5,901 nt of DNA from Prevotellaceae bacterium (lineage in GTDB: Bacteria; Bacteroidota; Bacteroidia; Bacteroidales; Bacteroidaceae). The notes beneath the pieces were generated by a model, which worked only from the letters and a program-made list of their open reading frames with translations, had not been told where the DNA came from and ran no database searches. The translations under genes were made by a program, and so were the position numbers. Where the stretch lies: assembly GCA_030523505.1 (NCBI GenBank), contig JAUNIK010000180.1:1-5901 (forward strand), in the 5' to 3' direction. Positions 5,426-5,901 of the stretch are shown piece by piece (within the stretch, counting starts at the first letter, position 1; every line of letters starts with the position of its first letter).

Positions 5426-5526
5426 GATTCACTAAGGCTCCGCCTGATTCACTAACGAAGTGATTCACTAGTTTCGCGATCCACTAGGACTCCGTCCTTC
5501 CCTTACAGTTCTTACAGTTTACAGTT
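5426..5526. repeat. Cluster of short words: GATTCACTA x4 and TTACAGTT x3
   Basis: GAT(T/C)CACTA occurs at 5426, 5446, 5462 and 5478, separated by small palindromes such as GGC-TCC-GCC, GGAC-TCC-GTCC and AGTGA-T-TCACT. TTACAGTT follows at 5503, 5512 and 5519. The pattern looks like degenerate intergenic repeat expansion rather than a gene or a CRISPR array, because spacers are short and uneven. Confidence 0.6.
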
Positions 5527-5555
5527 ACCCACACCCCACGACACGCCCCCAATCA

Positions 5556-5590
5556 AAAAGTGCAGAGAACATTTCGTTCCCTGCACTTTT
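5556..5590. terminator. Bidirectional intrinsic terminator
   Basis: AAAAGTGCAG (5556-5565) pairs with CTGCACTTTT (5581-5590), and inside it GAAC/GTTC extends the stem past one A-C mismatch, leaving an ATTTC loop. T-runs are present on both strands (TTTT on plus, TTTTT on minus). It lies between the convergent peptidase gene (plus) and the small peptide gene (minus), so it can end both transcripts. Confidence 0.85.
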
Positions 5591-5646
5591 GCTTTGTATT
5601 ATCGTCTTTAGGCTCTAAGCCTTAAGCCCAAAGCTATCAACTGTTT

Positions 5647-5841
5647 TTACTCCCAACCTCCAAAACCTCCTTTGGCATCGGCTTCAATTACTCCTTCTTG
5701 ACCTGTGTAACCACCATTTCCTAATTCTGTAGCCTCAGGATCTCTGGAGCCACCATCTAAGATCTGGCCGCCGCTAATAGCCATTAACTCTTCTGCATCA
5801 ACCCCAATGAGGATAGAAACTGGTTTCTTATATGTCTTCAT
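5647..5841 (-). CDS. Double-glycine-leader peptide, putative secreted precursor (64 aa)
   Basis: Likely precursor of a small exported peptide. Residues 14-25 read VDAEELMAISGG, matching the double-glycine leader rule (LSxxELxxIxGG) at E18, L19, I22, G24 and G25. Such leaders are cut after GG by the C39 peptidase domain of ABC exporters. The front, MKTYKKP, resembles the K-x-Y-x-x-P start of many short Bacteroidales peptides. Cleavage would give a 39-residue core with five further GG or GG-like steps, no cysteine, about six net negative charges and the ending GGFGGWE. The lack of cysteine separates it from the disulphide-bonded bacteroidetocins. Start ATG at 5841-5839 is 21 bases after the stop of the upstream partial gene, so the two are probably one operon. 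No exporter or modifying enzyme is in view. It could also be a non-secreted small protein. Confidence 0.68.
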   Translation of the reverse strand: MKTYKKPVSILIGVDAEELMAISGGQILDGGSRDPEATELGNGGYTGQEGVIEADAKGGFGGWE

Positions 5842-5862
5842 AACTATATCTATTTGTAATGA

Positions 5863-5901
5863 TTACTTAACCAAATACTTTTTACCGTTCTTGATGATGA
5901 T
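5863..5901 (-). CDS. 3' end of a gene with a secretion-tail-like C-terminus (partial)
   Basis: The minus strand reads IIIKNGKKYLVK then TAA (5865-5863); the rest lies beyond the right edge. The NGKKYLVK ending resembles the last strand of tails on many Prevotella/Bacteroides secreted proteins (often '...KGIYIxNGKKxxVK'), including type IX secretion CTD-like tails. Twelve residues are too few to name the protein. It is in the same direction as the double-glycine peptide gene, 21 bases upstream of it. Confidence 0.55.
   Translation of the reverse strand: MIIKNGKKYLVK

Noticed and set aside
5235..5526. CRISPR array
   Set aside because: Only two long similar units plus uneven short words, no set of equal repeats and unique equal-length spacers, and no cas gene in the window.

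Overview
This window most likely comes from a member of the order Bacteroidales, probably Prevotella or a close relative. Evidence for this: it holds a VirE/BT4734-like primase-helicase of the Bacteroidales type. Start codons are preceded by A/T-rich leaders rather than strong Shine-Dalgarno sites. The protein fragment at the right edge ends in the NGKKYLVK type of tail common on Prevotella/Bacteroides secreted proteins. The genus is an inference and cannot be fixed from this sequence alone.

Layout. Positions 1-208 are non-coding, with one hairpin. A five-gene plus-strand module follows: a small unknown protein (209-535), a large primase-helicase-like protein (811-3069), a DUF5675-like protein with two CxxC pairs (3391-3858), a small OB-fold-like protein starting one base later (3860-4120), and an M15-family zinc peptidase (4730-5194). 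This resembles the VirE/DUF3987 - HU - amidase clusters scattered through Bacteroidales genomes, but here the cell-wall enzyme is an M15 peptidase. No integrase, capsid gene or HU gene is visible. The module may be a remnant or satellite of a phage or mobile element: replication functions, an ssDNA-binding-like protein and an endolysin-like peptidase.

The gaps are unusually rich in repeats. A pair of REP-like hairpins lies at 551-638, with an inverted copy at 4650-4685. A 242-bp imperfect inverted repeat (3075-3316) separates the primase-like gene from the DUF5675-like gene. The 4121-4729 gap holds a 309-bp segment bounded by 10-bp inverted repeats, and inside that a compact multi-hairpin fold (4173-4284). 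After the peptidase gene come two 66-bp hairpin-ended tandem repeats and a cluster of short repeated words. All copies of the 8-mer CCATCCGG that I found are in these gaps and none in genes.

A strong bidirectional terminator (5556-5590) ends the module. Beyond it a separate minus-strand unit enters from the right edge: the last 12 codons of a protein with a secretion-tail-like C-terminus, then a 64-residue peptide with a near-perfect double-glycine leader (EL-xx-I-x-GG) and a cysteine-free, acidic, glycine-rich core. This peptide is the best candidate here for an undescribed secreted bacteriocin, signal or natural-product precursor.
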